DNA of 64,000 nt. Origin: Actinomycetota bacterium. Lineage in GTDB: Bacteria > Actinomycetota > Acidimicrobiia > Spongiisociales > UBA11373. A program made the position numbers and the translations under genes. The stretch is from positions 1 to 64,000 of the forward strand of contig JAHLKU010000006.1 of NCBI GenBank assembly GCA_020444505.1. Direction: 5' to 3'. Below are positions 1 to 9,771 of the stretch, in pieces (the first letter of the stretch is position 1; every line of letters begins with the position of its first letter). The notes under the pieces were generated by a model. That model worked only from the letters and a program-made list of their open reading frames with translations, was not told the origin of the DNA and did not search any database.

Positions 1-31
1 CGGGACACTCCGTCGAGATGCCCGTCCTCCC

Positions 32-412
32 ATGTCGATGGATGCCGCGCCAGTCCCGGGCGCAGAGGAGACCATCCCCAGGGTCACCGCCCTCCCCCGG
101 CCCTGGATCCGACCCCGGCTGCTCCACACCGGACGGGCCGGCCACGCCCCCGACGACCCGGCGGTCCGCCGCTTCTGGGTGGCGCTGGTCGGCCCCGGGG
201 CCGTCGCCGACCTGCTGCGCCTCACCGCGGCCGCCCGCACCGGGCGGCAGATCCGCCGGCCCGTGCACCTCGCCGTCCTGCTGCGGGAGGGCCTCGCCGA
301 ACGCGAGGGCGACGACATCCTGGTCCACCCGCGGGTGCCGACGCTGCTCCCCTGCCACCTGCGGCGCCTGCGCCCCAGCCTCCGCGCCGAGTACCTGGCC
401 CTGCAGGCCTGA
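32..412 (+). CDS. hypothetical protein (126 aa)
   Basis: ORF followed by the Sir2 gene; no recognised domain. Confidence 0.45.
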   Translation: MSMDAAPVPGAEETIPRVTALPRPWIRPRLLHTGRAGHAPDDPAVRRFWVALVGPGAVADLLRLTAAARTGRQIRRPVHLAVLLREGLAEREGDDILVHPRVPTLLPCHLRRLRPSLRAEYLALQA

Positions 413-437
413 CGGCCGGCACCCCCGGCGGCGGCCC

Positions 438-443
438 TACCAT
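438..443 (+). promoter_or_regulatory. putative -10 element TACCAT, 7 nt before the GTG start of the Sir2 gene (leaderless architecture)
   Basis: TACCAT-cggggcc-GTG read directly. Confidence 0.45.
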
Positions 444-450
444 CGGGGCC

Positions 451-1251
451 GTGGACGCCTTCTCCTTCGAACCGGGGGGCAGCGAGGCCGGCATCGAGTC
501 GGCGCTGCGGCTGCTGGCGGACAAGCGCCGCATCCTGGTGTTCACCGGCGCCGGCGTCTCCACCGACTCCGGGATCCCCGACTTCCGCGGCCCCGATGGG
601 GTGTGGACCCGGGTGGACCCCGCGGAGTTCACGTTCAGCCGTTTCATGGAGCGCAGCGAGACCCGCCGCCGCTCGTGGCAGATGCGCGCCGAGTCGGGCA
701 TCCTCGACGCAGAGCCCAATGCGGCCCACCGGGCGCTGGTGGACCTGTGGAAGTCGCGCCGGATGCTGGCCGTGGTCACCCAGAACATCGACGGCCTGCA
801 CCAGAAGGCCGGGCTCCCCAGGCGGGCGGTGGTGGAGCTGCACGGGAACGCCCTCCAGGCGGTCTGCATGTCGTGTCGCACCAAGGTGCCGTCGAGGGTG
901 GTGCTCGAACGTGTCGCCGGCGGCGACCTCGACCCGGCGTGCACGGATTGCGGCGGGATCCTGAAGCCCGACGTGGTGCTGTTCGAGGAGACGATGCCGG
1001 TCCTCGAGACGGATCGGGCCATGCACCTGGCCTTCGACGCCGACGCCGTGGTGAGCATCGGGTCCACCCTCGGCGTGTTCCCGGCCGCCTACGTGCCGAT
1101 CCGCGCCGTCGAGACCGGCGCCGTCCTCGTGATCGTGAACCAGGGCGCCACAGAGCTCGACGACCTCGCCGACACCCGCATCGAGGGCCCCGCCGGCGAG
1201 GTGGTCCCCGAGCTGGTGAGCGGGCTGGTGCGGAGGTCCCGCCGCAAGTAA
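451..1251 (+). CDS. cobB: NAD-dependent protein deacylase, Sir2 family
   Basis: FTGAGVSTDSGIPDFRG, TQNIDGLHQKAG, ELHGN, paired CxxC zinc motifs (CMSC..CTDC). Confidence 0.93.
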   Translation: MDAFSFEPGGSEAGIESALRLLADKRRILVFTGAGVSTDSGIPDFRGPDGVWTRVDPAEFTFSRFMERSETRRRSWQMRAESGILDAEPNAAHRALVDLWKSRRMLAVVTQNIDGLHQKAGLPRRAVVELHGNALQAVCMSCRTKVPSRVVLERVAGGDLDPACTDCGGILKPDVVLFEETMPVLETDRAMHLAFDADAVVSIGSTLGVFPAAYVPIRAVETGAVLVIVNQGATELDDLADTRIEGPAGEVVPELVSGLVRRSRRK

Positions 1252-1296
1252 CGGAAAGTAGTCAAGTCCCCCACTATCCGCGTCGATGCGGAGAGT

Positions 1297-4200
1297 GTGA
1301 GACTCGACCACGCAACGTATTCACCTCTGCGCCGCAGCGCAGCCATCCTCCTGGTGGCCATGCTGCTGACCGCCCTCCAACCCGCCGGCGACGCGAGCGC
1401 CGACACCATCTTCACCTTCGAGGGCGGCGGCTACGGGCACTCGGTGGGGATGAGCCAGTTCGGGGCGTACGGCATGGCCCTCGACGGCTACACCTGGGAG
1501 GAGATCGTCACCCACTACTACACCGACACCACGGTCGGTGCGGCCGATCCCCTCTTCACCGAGGCACCCCTCTGGGTGGGCATCCGTCAGGAGCAATCCA
1601 CCGTCGAGTTCGTGGTCCGTGCCATCGGCGCCGACGCCGTGCCGGTGACCATCACGCGCGGCGAGGACACCCTCACCGCCCGGCCGGGCGAGGCCATCAC
1701 CATCCAGCAGGCCGGTGGAGGCGGGTGCACCGTCACCACCCCCGAGGGCTCGCTCACCGGCCCGTGCACGATGGACCTGGAGTGGGACGGGTGGGAGGAG
1801 TCCCCCACCTCGGCGCTGGAACTGCAGGGCTGCACCCTGCCCGACTGGAACGCACCCGGCGGGACCGTCTACAAGCCGTGCACCTACGCCCGGGGCACCA
1901 TGCACATCCGCCCCGACAACAACACCGCCACCGTCGCGATCGCACTCGAGATCGACGTGGAGGACTACGTCCTCGGCATCTCCGAGAGCCCGTACGGGTG
2001 GGGCTCCACCGGCGGGATGGCCGCCCTCGAGGCCCAGGCCGTCGCCGCCCGCTCCTACGCCATCCACCGCGCCGCCGACCGTGGCGACCCCGCCTCCCGA
2101 CCTTGGTGCTGGTGCCAGTTGTACGACACGCCCGTGGACCAGAACTACGTCGGCTGGGGCCACGGCACCCAGAACTGGATCGACGCCGTGCACGCCACCG
2201 AGGACATGGTGGTCCTGCACCCCTCTTCGACACGCCAGGGCGTGCCGCTGCCGATCGAGGCCTTCTACTCCAGCAGCACCTTCGGCTGGACCGAGCACTC
2301 CGAGGTCGGCTTCACCGCCTTCGTCCCCTACCTCCGCGGCGTCGACGACCACTGGTCGCTCGATCCCCGCACCTACAACCACTCCGGGCGCTGGACCCGC
2401 TCCTTCAGCGGCTCGACGCTGGCCGCCCGGCTCCCCGGCATGTCCAGCGTCACCGGCCTGGAGGTGACGGCCTGCAGCGACTCCGGGTCTGCCCTCGAGA
2501 TCACCTTCACCGGCTCGGGCGGCCCCCGCACCTTCACCACCCGCGAGTTGCGGGCGTACCTGGGGCTCCGCTCGATGCAGATCCTGCGCGCCGGGTCGCC
2601 GCTGCCCGCCGAGCCCGCCTGCCCCCAGCCCGGTGACCAGAGCGGCGGAGAGCCCCCCGCGGACGGTGGCCCGGCCGTGCTGGCCGGCATCACGCTCGAC
2701 GACGACGCCTCCGGCGACAGCAGCGGCAACGGCAACGGCATCGCCGAGTGCGGCGAGATCGTCGAGGTGTTCACCGACCTCACCAACGAGGGCGAGGATC
2801 TCCACGGCGTCGCCGCCACCCTCATCTCCAATGACCCCTACGTCTCGGTGGTCTGGAACACGGCCTCCACCTACCCCGACCTCGCCGCAGGCGCCACCGC
2901 CCCCAACGACGCCGACTGGGACCTCGCCGTCGCCCCCGACACCCCCGACGGCCACCCGGCGTCCCTGACGCTGCGGGTGATGGCCGACAACGGCGGCCCG
3001 TGGAACCTGGACGTCACCCTGCCGACCGCCTGTGCGGCGACCGAACCGCCGCCTCCGCCGCCCGAGCCGGGGCCCGCGACGCTCACCGGGATCACCCTCG
3101 ACGACGACGCCTCCGGCGACAGCAGCGGCAACGGCAACGGCATCGCCGAATGCGGCGAGATCGTGGAGGTGTTCACCGACCTCACCAACGAGGGCGCAGA
3201 CCTCCACGGCGTCGCCGCCACCCTCACCTCCGACGACCCCTACGTCTCGGTGGTCTGGAACACCACGTCTTCCTACCCCGACCTCGCGGCGGGGGCCACC
3301 GCCCCCAACGACGCCGACTGGGACCTCGCCGTCGCCCCCGGCACCCCCGACGGCCACCTGGCGACGCTCACCCTGGACGTGAGCGCCGCCGACGGCGGGC
3401 CGTGGAGCCACGACGTGGAGATCGCCACGTCGTGCCCCACCGTCGATGCCTCCGGCGCCGTCGGCATCGGCGACCTGGACGGCAACGGCTCGCCCGACGT
3501 CGCCACCGTCATGCGCGACGACCGGGACGACCTGGTCGTCGAGGCCTGGGACACCGCCACCGGCGCCCGCACCGGCAGGGTGAAGGTGGGCGACTCGAGG
3601 TGGGAGATGCTCGACCTCGATCGGGTCCCCGGCACCGACGGCGCCGTCGCCGTGCTGATGGTCCGCGACAACGGTGCGGCCCGGGTGGTCGCCGCCGACC
3701 TCTCGGCCGGCCAGCGCACCGGCCACGTCTACTTCGGCCGCCGCAACGATGCCGTGGCCGCCGCCGTCCTCCAGGGTGACCCGGCCCGCATCGCCGTCGC
3801 CTTCCAACGAGGCAGCGACCGCACCGTCATCCTGGTCAAGAACCTCGACAACACGTTCGACATGCGCTTCGCCGTGAGGACCGCGCCGATCGCCCTCGAG
3901 GCCTTCGACTCCGACGGCGACGGCGCCGCCACCGACCTCGCCCTGCTCGGCGCGCGCCGCAGCGGCGACGTGGGGGTCGACGCACTCGGCGGCGACACCG
4001 GCAACGACCTCTGGTACCGGCCCCTGGGCGCCGGCCCTGCGCAGGACCTCGCCGCCCTCGACACCGACGGCAGCATCGACCGCGTGGCCGTGCTCCACCA
4101 GGCCGGCGGGGTGCCGGTGGTGGAGACGCTCGGCGGCGCCGACGGCAGGGTGATCCGCTCCGTGACGGTCCCGCTCGCGTCGGCCGAGCAACTGGAGGCG

Positions 4201-4482
4201 CTGCCTCCGCTCGGAGGGTCCACCGGCGACACCGTGGCCGTGTTCGGCCTCACCGCCGACGGCGCTCCCTCCGCCGTGGTCGCCGACCCGCACCAGGGCA
4301 GGCTGGTGGCCGGGCCCATCGCCGACCCCGGCGTCGCCGTCATCGACGTCACCGTCGCCGCCCCCTACGGGCCATCCGGCGCCGCACTGGTGTCGCTCGG
4401 CGTCCGCGCGAGCATCCAGGCGGTCCTGGTGCTCAGCGACGCCGCCACCGGGGCGGGGCTCGGCACGCTCCAGATCCCGTAG
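1297..4482 (+). CDS. SpoIID/LytB-domain secreted protein with two tandem ~134-aa repeats and a C-terminal FG-GAP/VCBS-like region
   Basis: signal peptide; GGGYGHSVGMSQFGAYGMA and EAQAVAARSYA typical of SpoIID; repeated VLAGITLDDDASGDSSGNGNGIAECGEIVEVFTDLTNEG block; DLDGNGSPDVATV. Confidence 0.82.
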   Translation: MRLDHATYSPLRRSAAILLVAMLLTALQPAGDASADTIFTFEGGGYGHSVGMSQFGAYGMALDGYTWEEIVTHYYTDTTVGAADPLFTEAPLWVGIRQEQSTVEFVVRAIGADAVPVTITRGEDTLTARPGEAITIQQAGGGGCTVTTPEGSLTGPCTMDLEWDGWEESPTSALELQGCTLPDWNAPGGTVYKPCTYARGTMHIRPDNNTATVAIALEIDVEDYVLGISESPYGWGSTGGMAALEAQAVAARSYAIHRAADRGDPASRPWCWCQLYDTPVDQNYVGWGHGTQNWIDAVHATEDMVVLHPSSTRQGVPLPIEAFYSSSTFGWTEHSEVGFTAFVPYLRGVDDHWSLDPRTYNHSGRWTRSFSGSTLAARLPGMSSVTGLEVTACSDSGSALEITFTGSGGPRTFTTRELRAYLGLRSMQILRAGSPLPAEPACPQPGDQSGGEPPADGGPAVLAGITLDDDASGDSSGNGNGIAECGEIVEVFTDLTNEGEDLHGVAATLISNDPYVSVVWNTASTYPDLAAGATAPNDADWDLAVAPDTPDGHPASLTLRVMADNGGPWNLDVTLPTACAATEPPPPPPEPGPATLTGITLDDDASGDSSGNGNGIAECGEIVEVFTDLTNEGADLHGVAATLTSDDPYVSVVWNTTSSYPDLAAGATAPNDADWDLAVAPGTPDGHLATLTLDVSAADGGPWSHDVEIATSCPTVDASGAVGIGDLDGNGSPDVATVMRDDRDDLVVEAWDTATGARTGRVKVGDSRWEMLDLDRVPGTDGAVAVLMVRDNGAARVVAADLSAGQRTGHVYFGRRNDAVAAAVLQGDPARIAVAFQRGSDRTVILVKNLDNTFDMRFAVRTAPIALEAFDSDGDGAATDLALLGARRSGDVGVDALGGDTGNDLWYRPLGAGPAQDLAALDTDGSIDRVAVLHQAGGVPVVETLGGADGRVIRSVTVPLASAEQLEALPPLGGSTGDTVAVFGLTADGAPSAVVADPHQGRLVAGPIADPGVAVIDVTVAAPYGPSGAALVSLGVRASIQAVLVLSDAATGAGLGTLQIP
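2677..3032 (+). repeat. internal duplication copy 1 in the SpoIID-like gene (offset 402 bp to copy 2)
   Basis: near-identical DNA, e.g. gacgacgcctccggcgacagcagcggcaacggcaacggcatcgccga. Confidence 0.9.
3079..3438 (+). repeat. internal duplication copy 2 in the SpoIID-like gene
   Basis: same 134-aa unit in frame, shifted by 402 bp. Confidence 0.9.
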
Positions 4483-4506
4483 GAGCCCGCCCCGCCGCCG
4501 AGCGGG

Positions 4507-4545
4507 TACCATCCTGACGCTCCCGCCCCCCAGGGAGCGTCTTCC
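4507..4545 (+). promoter_or_regulatory. putative -10 (TACCAT) and 9-bp stem hairpin GACGCTCCC-gcccccca-GGGAGCGTC immediately upstream of the flippase start
   Basis: perfect inverted repeat 4516-4524 / 4533-4541; GGGAG could act as the Shine-Dalgarno. Confidence 0.5.
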
Positions 4546-5775
4546 ATGAGCGACGCAGCCATCCCCTCACCCGAGGCCGGCCGGAGATCACGGTCGGGCA
4601 CCACCTACATGGTGGTCGGGACGATGATCGCCGCCGTCGCCGCCTACCTCTTCCAGTTGATCGGCGCCCGGTCGCTGGGCCCGGAGGCCTTCGCCCCCAT
4701 CGCGGTGCTGTGGACCGTCCAGTTCCTCGTGTTCACGACGGTCTTCATGCCGATGGAGCAGCTCACCATCCGCAGGCTCAACGCCGCCGAGAGCCTGGCC
4801 GCCCCCTGGAGCCTGTTCCTCGGGCTCATCGCCGCCGCGACGGTGGGTGCGGTGCTGTACGGCGTCGCCACCCTCGACCGCTCGTTCGACGGCGACGCCT
4901 GGTACCTGCTGATCCTGGGGGTGCTGATCGTCGCCTACGGCGGGTTCGCCATCGGGCGGGGCTTCCTGGCGGGCCGGCTCCGGTACCGGGAGTACGGCCT
5001 CTCCACCTTCGCAGAGTCGATGCTCCGCCTGGTGCTCGCGGTGGCGTTGCTCGCTGCGGGGGTGGGCGCGCTCGGCCTGTCGTGGACCCTCGTCGCCGGG
5101 GCCCTCGTGATCTGGCTGTGGAACCCGCTGCGCGGCGAGCGCAGCCGGGAGGAAGGGGCCGAGCGAGAGGCGGGCTCCACCGGCACCCTGGCCACGTTCA
5201 TCACCGCCAACGCGGCGTCCCAGACCATCGTCGCCGCCGGCCCGCTCGTGGTGGGGATGCTCGGCGCCGCCAAGGCGGAGGTCAGCATCTTCTTCGAGAC
5301 CTTCCTGCTGTACCGGGCCCCGCTGACCGTGTCCTACAGCCTGGTGGCCCGGGTGCTCCCGCCGTTCACCCGCATGGTGGAACGGGGCGAGACGGCCACG
5401 ATCAAGCGGTGGGCCGCCCGCATCTCGGCGGCCGGCCTGGTTGCGGCGGGCGCGGCCTTCGGCATCGGGCTGGTGATCGGGGACGACCTGGTGGCGATCC
5501 TGCTCGGAGAGCAGTTCCGCCCGTCGAGCGAGCTCGCCGCGCTGGCGGTGGCGGGGGTGACGCTGGCCACCGTCGCCCTGTTCGAGCAGCAGTTGCTGAT
5601 CGCGATGCGCTCCACCCGCCGCATGGCGCTGGCCTGGGGCATCGCGCTGGCGGTGGCCGCCCTGTTCCTGGTGCCCGACGGCGCCGGCCCGTCCATCCGG
5701 GCGGGGCGGGCGTTCCTGGCCGGCGAGATCACCGCCCTGCTGGGGCTGACCGCAGCCATCCTCCGCCGCGACTAG
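4546..5775 (+). CDS. polysaccharide flippase/oligosaccharide exporter-like membrane protein (MATE/Wzx type)
   Basis: multi-TM protein, N-terminal GTTYMVVGTMIAAVAAYLFQLIGARSLGPEAFAPIAVLW typical of Wzx-like flippases; next to a sugar transferase. Confidence 0.75.
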   Translation: MSDAAIPSPEAGRRSRSGTTYMVVGTMIAAVAAYLFQLIGARSLGPEAFAPIAVLWTVQFLVFTTVFMPMEQLTIRRLNAAESLAAPWSLFLGLIAAATVGAVLYGVATLDRSFDGDAWYLLILGVLIVAYGGFAIGRGFLAGRLRYREYGLSTFAESMLRLVLAVALLAAGVGALGLSWTLVAGALVIWLWNPLRGERSREEGAEREAGSTGTLATFITANAASQTIVAAGPLVVGMLGAAKAEVSIFFETFLLYRAPLTVSYSLVARVLPPFTRMVERGETATIKRWAARISAAGLVAAGAAFGIGLVIGDDLVAILLGEQFRPSSELAALAVAGVTLATVALFEQQLLIAMRSTRRMALAWGIALAVAALFLVPDGAGPSIRAGRAFLAGEITALLGLTAAILRRD

Positions 5776-5778
5776 CGG

Positions 5779-7056
5779 TCAGCGGGCCCCGAAGCCCGAC
5801 ATCACCGTCCACACGCTGCGGCCCAGCACCTCGAGGTCGAGCCACACCCCGACGTGCTTGACGTAGTACAGGTCGTAGGAGAGCTTCTCGATCGTGTCGG
5901 CGTGGCCGTCGGCGTACCCGAAATTCACCTGGGCCCACCCGGTCAGCCCGGGCCGCACCAGGTGGCGGTGCGTGTAGAACGGGATGGTCTCGGAGAACCT
6001 CTCCACGAACGGCCCCTGCTCCGGGCGCGGCCCCACCAGGCTCAGATCGCCGCGCAGCACGTTCCACAGCTGCGGCAACTCGTCCACCCGGATCAGCCGC
6101 AGGAATCGGCCCACCCTGGTGAGCCGGTCGTCGGAGCGCGAGGCGAACCGCGCCTCACGCTCGCCCTCGTTGTTCGTCCGCATGGTGCGGAACTTGTAGA
6201 GCGTGAACGGCCGCCCCTCCAGGCCGATGCGGCGCTGCTTGAACACCACCGGGCCCCGGGAGTCGAGCCGGATGGCGACGGCGATCAGCCCCCCGAGCAC
6301 CAGCGCCACCGGGGCGGCCAGCAGCACGGCGAGCGTGTCGAAGAGGCGCTTGGTCCGCACGTACGGCCCCCTGCCCTCCAGCGGCACCGTCAGCTCCCAG
6401 CCCTCGTGCAGGTGGACGATCGCCAGCCGCCCGGTGTGCTCCTCGTACGCCGAGGCCAGCGAGCGCAGCGGGTACCCGGCCAGGTTGCTGGACGACACGA
6501 ACCGGGCCATCTCGTCGGAGAGCACGGACCGCAGGTCCACGGCGAGCGTCGTCCCCTTGGGCAGCGGCCGCTCCGGCACCGGCCCGGCCGGGTCGAGCAC
6601 CTCGACGATCTGGGCGTGGGGCGCGGTCAGGAGGTGGTCGACCAGTTCCTTCTCCCCGGTCACCACCACCAGCGGCTCGGTCCACGGGCGGCGGCGGCGG
6701 ACCGCCCGGTGGGCCAGTTCCAGGGCCAGCCACACGCCGGCCGCCCAGCCCAGGTACGACCGTGAGAAGTAGGCACGGGAGAACACCAGGGTGAACGCCG
6801 ACACCGTCACCGCCACCATGAAGACGGAGAACGCCCGCCCGTAGGAGGGCCGCGGCACCTCCTTGCCGGCCGATCGGTACGCGACGTAGCAGCCGACCAC
6901 CGCCCCGAACAGCAGCGAGCCGACCAGCGGCCCGACGTCCTGGCGGAAGTGCCACGGCAGCACCGTGCCGAACACCACGATCGAGGCGACGACGAGTGCG
7001 ACCAGCAGCGAGCCGATGTCGAGGCCGATCGAGAGCGCGAGCTTCCGCCCTGCCAT
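5779..7056 (-). CDS. exopolysaccharide biosynthesis polyprenyl glycosylphosphotransferase (bacterial sugar transferase)
   Basis: KRLFDTLAVLLAAPVAL, FKQRRIGLEGRPFTLYKFRTM, RVDELPQLWNVLRGDLSLVGPRPE, RHLVRPGLTGWAQVN. Confidence 0.93.
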   Translation of the reverse strand: MAGRKLALSIGLDIGSLLVALVVASIVVFGTVLPWHFRQDVGPLVGSLLFGAVVGCYVAYRSAGKEVPRPSYGRAFSVFMVAVTVSAFTLVFSRAYFSRSYLGWAAGVWLALELAHRAVRRRRPWTEPLVVVTGEKELVDHLLTAPHAQIVEVLDPAGPVPERPLPKGTTLAVDLRSVLSDEMARFVSSSNLAGYPLRSLASAYEEHTGRLAIVHLHEGWELTVPLEGRGPYVRTKRLFDTLAVLLAAPVALVLGGLIAVAIRLDSRGPVVFKQRRIGLEGRPFTLYKFRTMRTNNEGEREARFASRSDDRLTRVGRFLRLIRVDELPQLWNVLRGDLSLVGPRPEQGPFVERFSETIPFYTHRHLVRPGLTGWAQVNFGYADGHADTIEKLSYDLYYVKHVGVWLDLEVLGRSVWTVMSGFGAR

Positions 7057-7070
7057 GGTCGGTCAGCGTA

Positions 7071-8552
7071 CTAGTCCGCGGCGTTCCCGCTCGCGGTTCC
7101 GGCTCGACCCTCGGCGATCGCCGACGCCAGCGCCACGATCGTGCGCACCCCGAATCCGGTGCCGCCCTTCTGGACGTAGTGCTCGGCATCGGAGGCCCGC
7201 GCCGGTCCTGCGATGTCCAGGTGCGCCCACGGCACGTCGCCCACGAACTCCTGCAGCAGCAGCGCCGCGTTGATGGCCCCGCCGTAGCGCGGCCCGGTGT
7301 TCTTCATGTCGGCGACGTCCGAGTCGATCTTCTTGCGGTAGTCGGCGGGCAGCGGCATCTGCCACACCCGCTCGCCTGCGGCTTCCGCAGCGCGCTGCAC
7401 CGCCTCGGTGGCGTCGGCCGTCCCGAACAGTCCGGCGATCTTGTCGCCCAGCGCGATCATGCAGGCGCCGGTGAGCGTGGCCAGGTCGAGGATCATGTCG
7501 GGACCCTGCTCCACGGCCAGCGAGAGGCCGTCGGCCAGCACCAGGCGGCCCTCGGCGTCGGTGTTCAGCACTTCGATGGTCTTGCCGTTGCGCGCCGTCA
7601 GCACGTCGCCGGGGCGCTGGGCGGCGCCGCCGGTCATGTTCTCCGTCAGCGGCGTGATCCCCAGCACCTTCACCGGCAGCCCCAGCCCGGCGATCACCCG
7701 CATGGCCCCGAAGACGGCGGCGGCACCCGCCATGTCGGTCTTCATGGTCTCCATGGAGGCGGCGGGCTTGATCGAGAGGCCGCCGGAGTCGAACACGATG
7801 CCCTTGCCGACGATGGCGAGGAAGCCGCGGGCGTCCTCGGGCTCGTGCCAGATCTGCACCAGCCGCGGCGGGTTGGCGGCGCCGAGCGACACGCCCCGCA
7901 GGCCGCCGAGGCCCTCCGCCTCGATCCGGCCCTCGTCCCACACCTCGATGCGCATGCCGGCGGCCTCTGCCATCTCGGTGGCGATGCGCGCCATCTCCAC
8001 CGGCGGCTTGTACATCGCCGACTCGTTCACCAGGTCGCGGGCCATGGCCACGCCTTCGGCGACCAGCGCGCCGAGGCGGGCGGCCTCCACGTCGCCGTCG
8101 CCTGCGCCGAGCAGGGTCAGCGTCTCGGTGAGCGCCGGCTTCGGCTCACTGCGATGGCGGTCGAACCGGTACTGGCCCAGCAGGAACCCCTCGGCCACGG
8201 CACGGGCCGCGCCGTCGGCGCCGGCCCCATGCAGCGACGTGGCCACCGAGGCGGCGCGGGTGACGGCGCGGGCGCCGAGGCCGGCGGCCTGTCGGACGTC
8301 CTCGGCGTCGGGCGACTCGCCCATCCCCACGAAGACGACGGTCCGGTACGGGAGATCCCCTCCCGGGACCGACACCACCTGCCCGGGCTTGCCCTGGAAG
8401 TCTGCGTCGTCGAGGTAGCCGCCCAGCCAGTCGCCGAGCGCCCCCGCCGCCCACTCCCCCACGGGGTCGAAGGCACGGCCCTGGAGCGAGCCCACGATCA
8501 GGGCGTCTGCGGCTCCCTCGGCGGCGGCGCCGCCGGCAACGATCTCGATCAT
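7071..8552 (-). CDS. pepA: leucyl aminopeptidase (M17)
   Basis: VGKGIVFDSGGLSIKPAASMETMKTDMAGAAAV, NTDAEGRLVLADGL. Confidence 0.95.
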   Translation of the reverse strand: MIEIVAGGAAAEGAADALIVGSLQGRAFDPVGEWAAGALGDWLGGYLDDADFQGKPGQVVSVPGGDLPYRTVVFVGMGESPDAEDVRQAAGLGARAVTRAASVATSLHGAGADGAARAVAEGFLLGQYRFDRHRSEPKPALTETLTLLGAGDGDVEAARLGALVAEGVAMARDLVNESAMYKPPVEMARIATEMAEAAGMRIEVWDEGRIEAEGLGGLRGVSLGAANPPRLVQIWHEPEDARGFLAIVGKGIVFDSGGLSIKPAASMETMKTDMAGAAAVFGAMRVIAGLGLPVKVLGITPLTENMTGGAAQRPGDVLTARNGKTIEVLNTDAEGRLVLADGLSLAVEQGPDMILDLATLTGACMIALGDKIAGLFGTADATEAVQRAAEAAGERVWQMPLPADYRKKIDSDVADMKNTGPRYGGAINAALLLQEFVGDVPWAHLDIAGPARASDAEHYVQKGGTGFGVRTIVALASAIAEGRAGTASGNAAD

Positions 8553-8556
8553 CCGG

Positions 8557-9099
8557 TCACTCCTCTCGGCTGGGCGTCCAGGTGCCTTCGGCGGCCCTGG
8601 CCAGCATGTACACGTAGTCGGCGAGGCGGTTCAGGTAGGGCACCGCCTCGCTGTCGTCGATGCCTGCGACGCGGCAGTGGGCCACGGCGCGCCGCTCGGC
8701 GCGCCGGATGACCGACCGGGCCTCGTCGAGTGCGGCGGCCAACGGTGACCCGCCGGGGACGACGAACTCGGTCGGCATGCCCACCCGGTCCACGACGCCG
8801 TCGATCGCCGGCTCCAACGCCGCCACCATCTCCGCCGTGACCCGGCTGACACCGTCGGCCAGCTTGCGACGGTTCTCCGTCTCCGTGGCCAGTTCGGCAC
8901 CGACCACGAACAGGTCGCGTTGCACGGCCAGCAGCGCGGCGGCGGTCTCCTCGTCGGCGGCCGCTCTCGCCACCCCGAGCGCCGACACCGCTTCGTCCAC
9001 CGCGCCGGTGGCCTCGGGCCCGGTGCCGTCCTTGGCCACCCGGCCCCCGTAGAGCCTCCCGGTGGAGCCGTCGTCTCCGCTGCGCGTGTAGATCTTCAT
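8557..9099 (-). CDS. cob(I)yrinic acid a,c-diamide adenosyltransferase, PduO type
   Basis: MKIYTRSGDDGSTGRLYGGRVAKD, VPGGSPLAAALDEARSVIRRAERRAV, YLNRLADYVYMLAR. Confidence 0.93.
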   Translation of the reverse strand: MKIYTRSGDDGSTGRLYGGRVAKDGTGPEATGAVDEAVSALGVARAAADEETAAALLAVQRDLFVVGAELATETENRRKLADGVSRVTAEMVAALEPAIDGVVDRVGMPTEFVVPGGSPLAAALDEARSVIRRAERRAVAHCRVAGIDDSEAVPYLNRLADYVYMLARAAEGTWTPSREE

Positions 9100-9123
9100 G
9101 GCCGAGGGGGATTGTACGGGCGA

Positions 9124-9771
9124 TCAGCCGAGCACCGGTCCGGCGGCGAGCAGACGGCCGAGCACCACCGTCCCGATGGCCGTCAGCACCGCCAGGTAGG
9201 ACAGGCCGGTGGCCGCCATCACCGCCGGGTACCCCTCCTCGCCCAGCGCCGCCCACACCGCCGCAGCCAGGGCCACGGTGGTGGCTGCGAGGACCAGGTA
9301 CCCGATGCCGACCGGAGCGTCCCCCGACACCCAGGGGACGGCTCCGAGCACGGCGAGGACGGCGACGTCCACCACCATCCCGGCCCCCGCAGCGGCGTCG
9401 AGGCGCCGCAGCGACCAGCGGGGCAGCCGGGGGTCGACCAGGAACCAGTGGCCCAGCATCATCTCGGCGGTGATCGCCCCCAGCGCCACCGCCCCCGACA
9501 CGCTCGCCGCGACGCCGCCGTCGGGGATCGCAGCCACCACCAGGGCCACTGCGGCGACGGCGAACGACCACGCAGGCGCCCTGGTCCGCACCCCGGCCAC
9601 CGCCAGCGCCGCCGCCGCGCACCCGGCCGCAGCCCACCCCCCGGCGCCGGCGAGCGCGGCGGGGACGCCGAAGAGCAGGATCGTGCCCGCGCTCAGCCAG
9701 ACGTAGCCGGCACCGACCACCCGCCACCAGGCGACCACCGCCGACGCGGCGGCGACACCGCCCGCCCACAT
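9124..9771 (-). CDS. hypothetical multi-pass membrane protein; start uncertain
   Basis: repeated hydrophobic segments; the 271-aa track ORF has an unlikely Arg/Pro-rich N-terminus, so an internal ATG at 9771 was chosen. Confidence 0.6.
   Translation of the reverse strand: MWAGGVAAASAVVAWWRVVGAGYVWLSAGTILLFGVPAALAGAGGWAAAGCAAAALAVAGVRTRAPAWSFAVAAVALVVAAIPDGGVAASVSGAVALGAITAEMMLGHWFLVDPRLPRWSLRRLDAAAGAGMVVDVAVLAVLGAVPWVSGDAPVGIGYLVLAATTVALAAAVWAALGEEGYPAVMAATGLSYLAVLTAIGTVVLGRLLAAGPVLG

Noticed and set aside
18-2636. 872-aa + strand ORF spanning Sir2 and SpoIID genes
   Set aside because: Arg/Pro/His-rich out-of-frame translation across two recognisable genes.
1321-4512. 1063-aa minus-strand ORF antisense to the SpoIID-like gene
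   Set aside because: Gly/Val/His-rich composition typical of spurious antisense frames in high-GC DNA; the + strand frame has clear domains.
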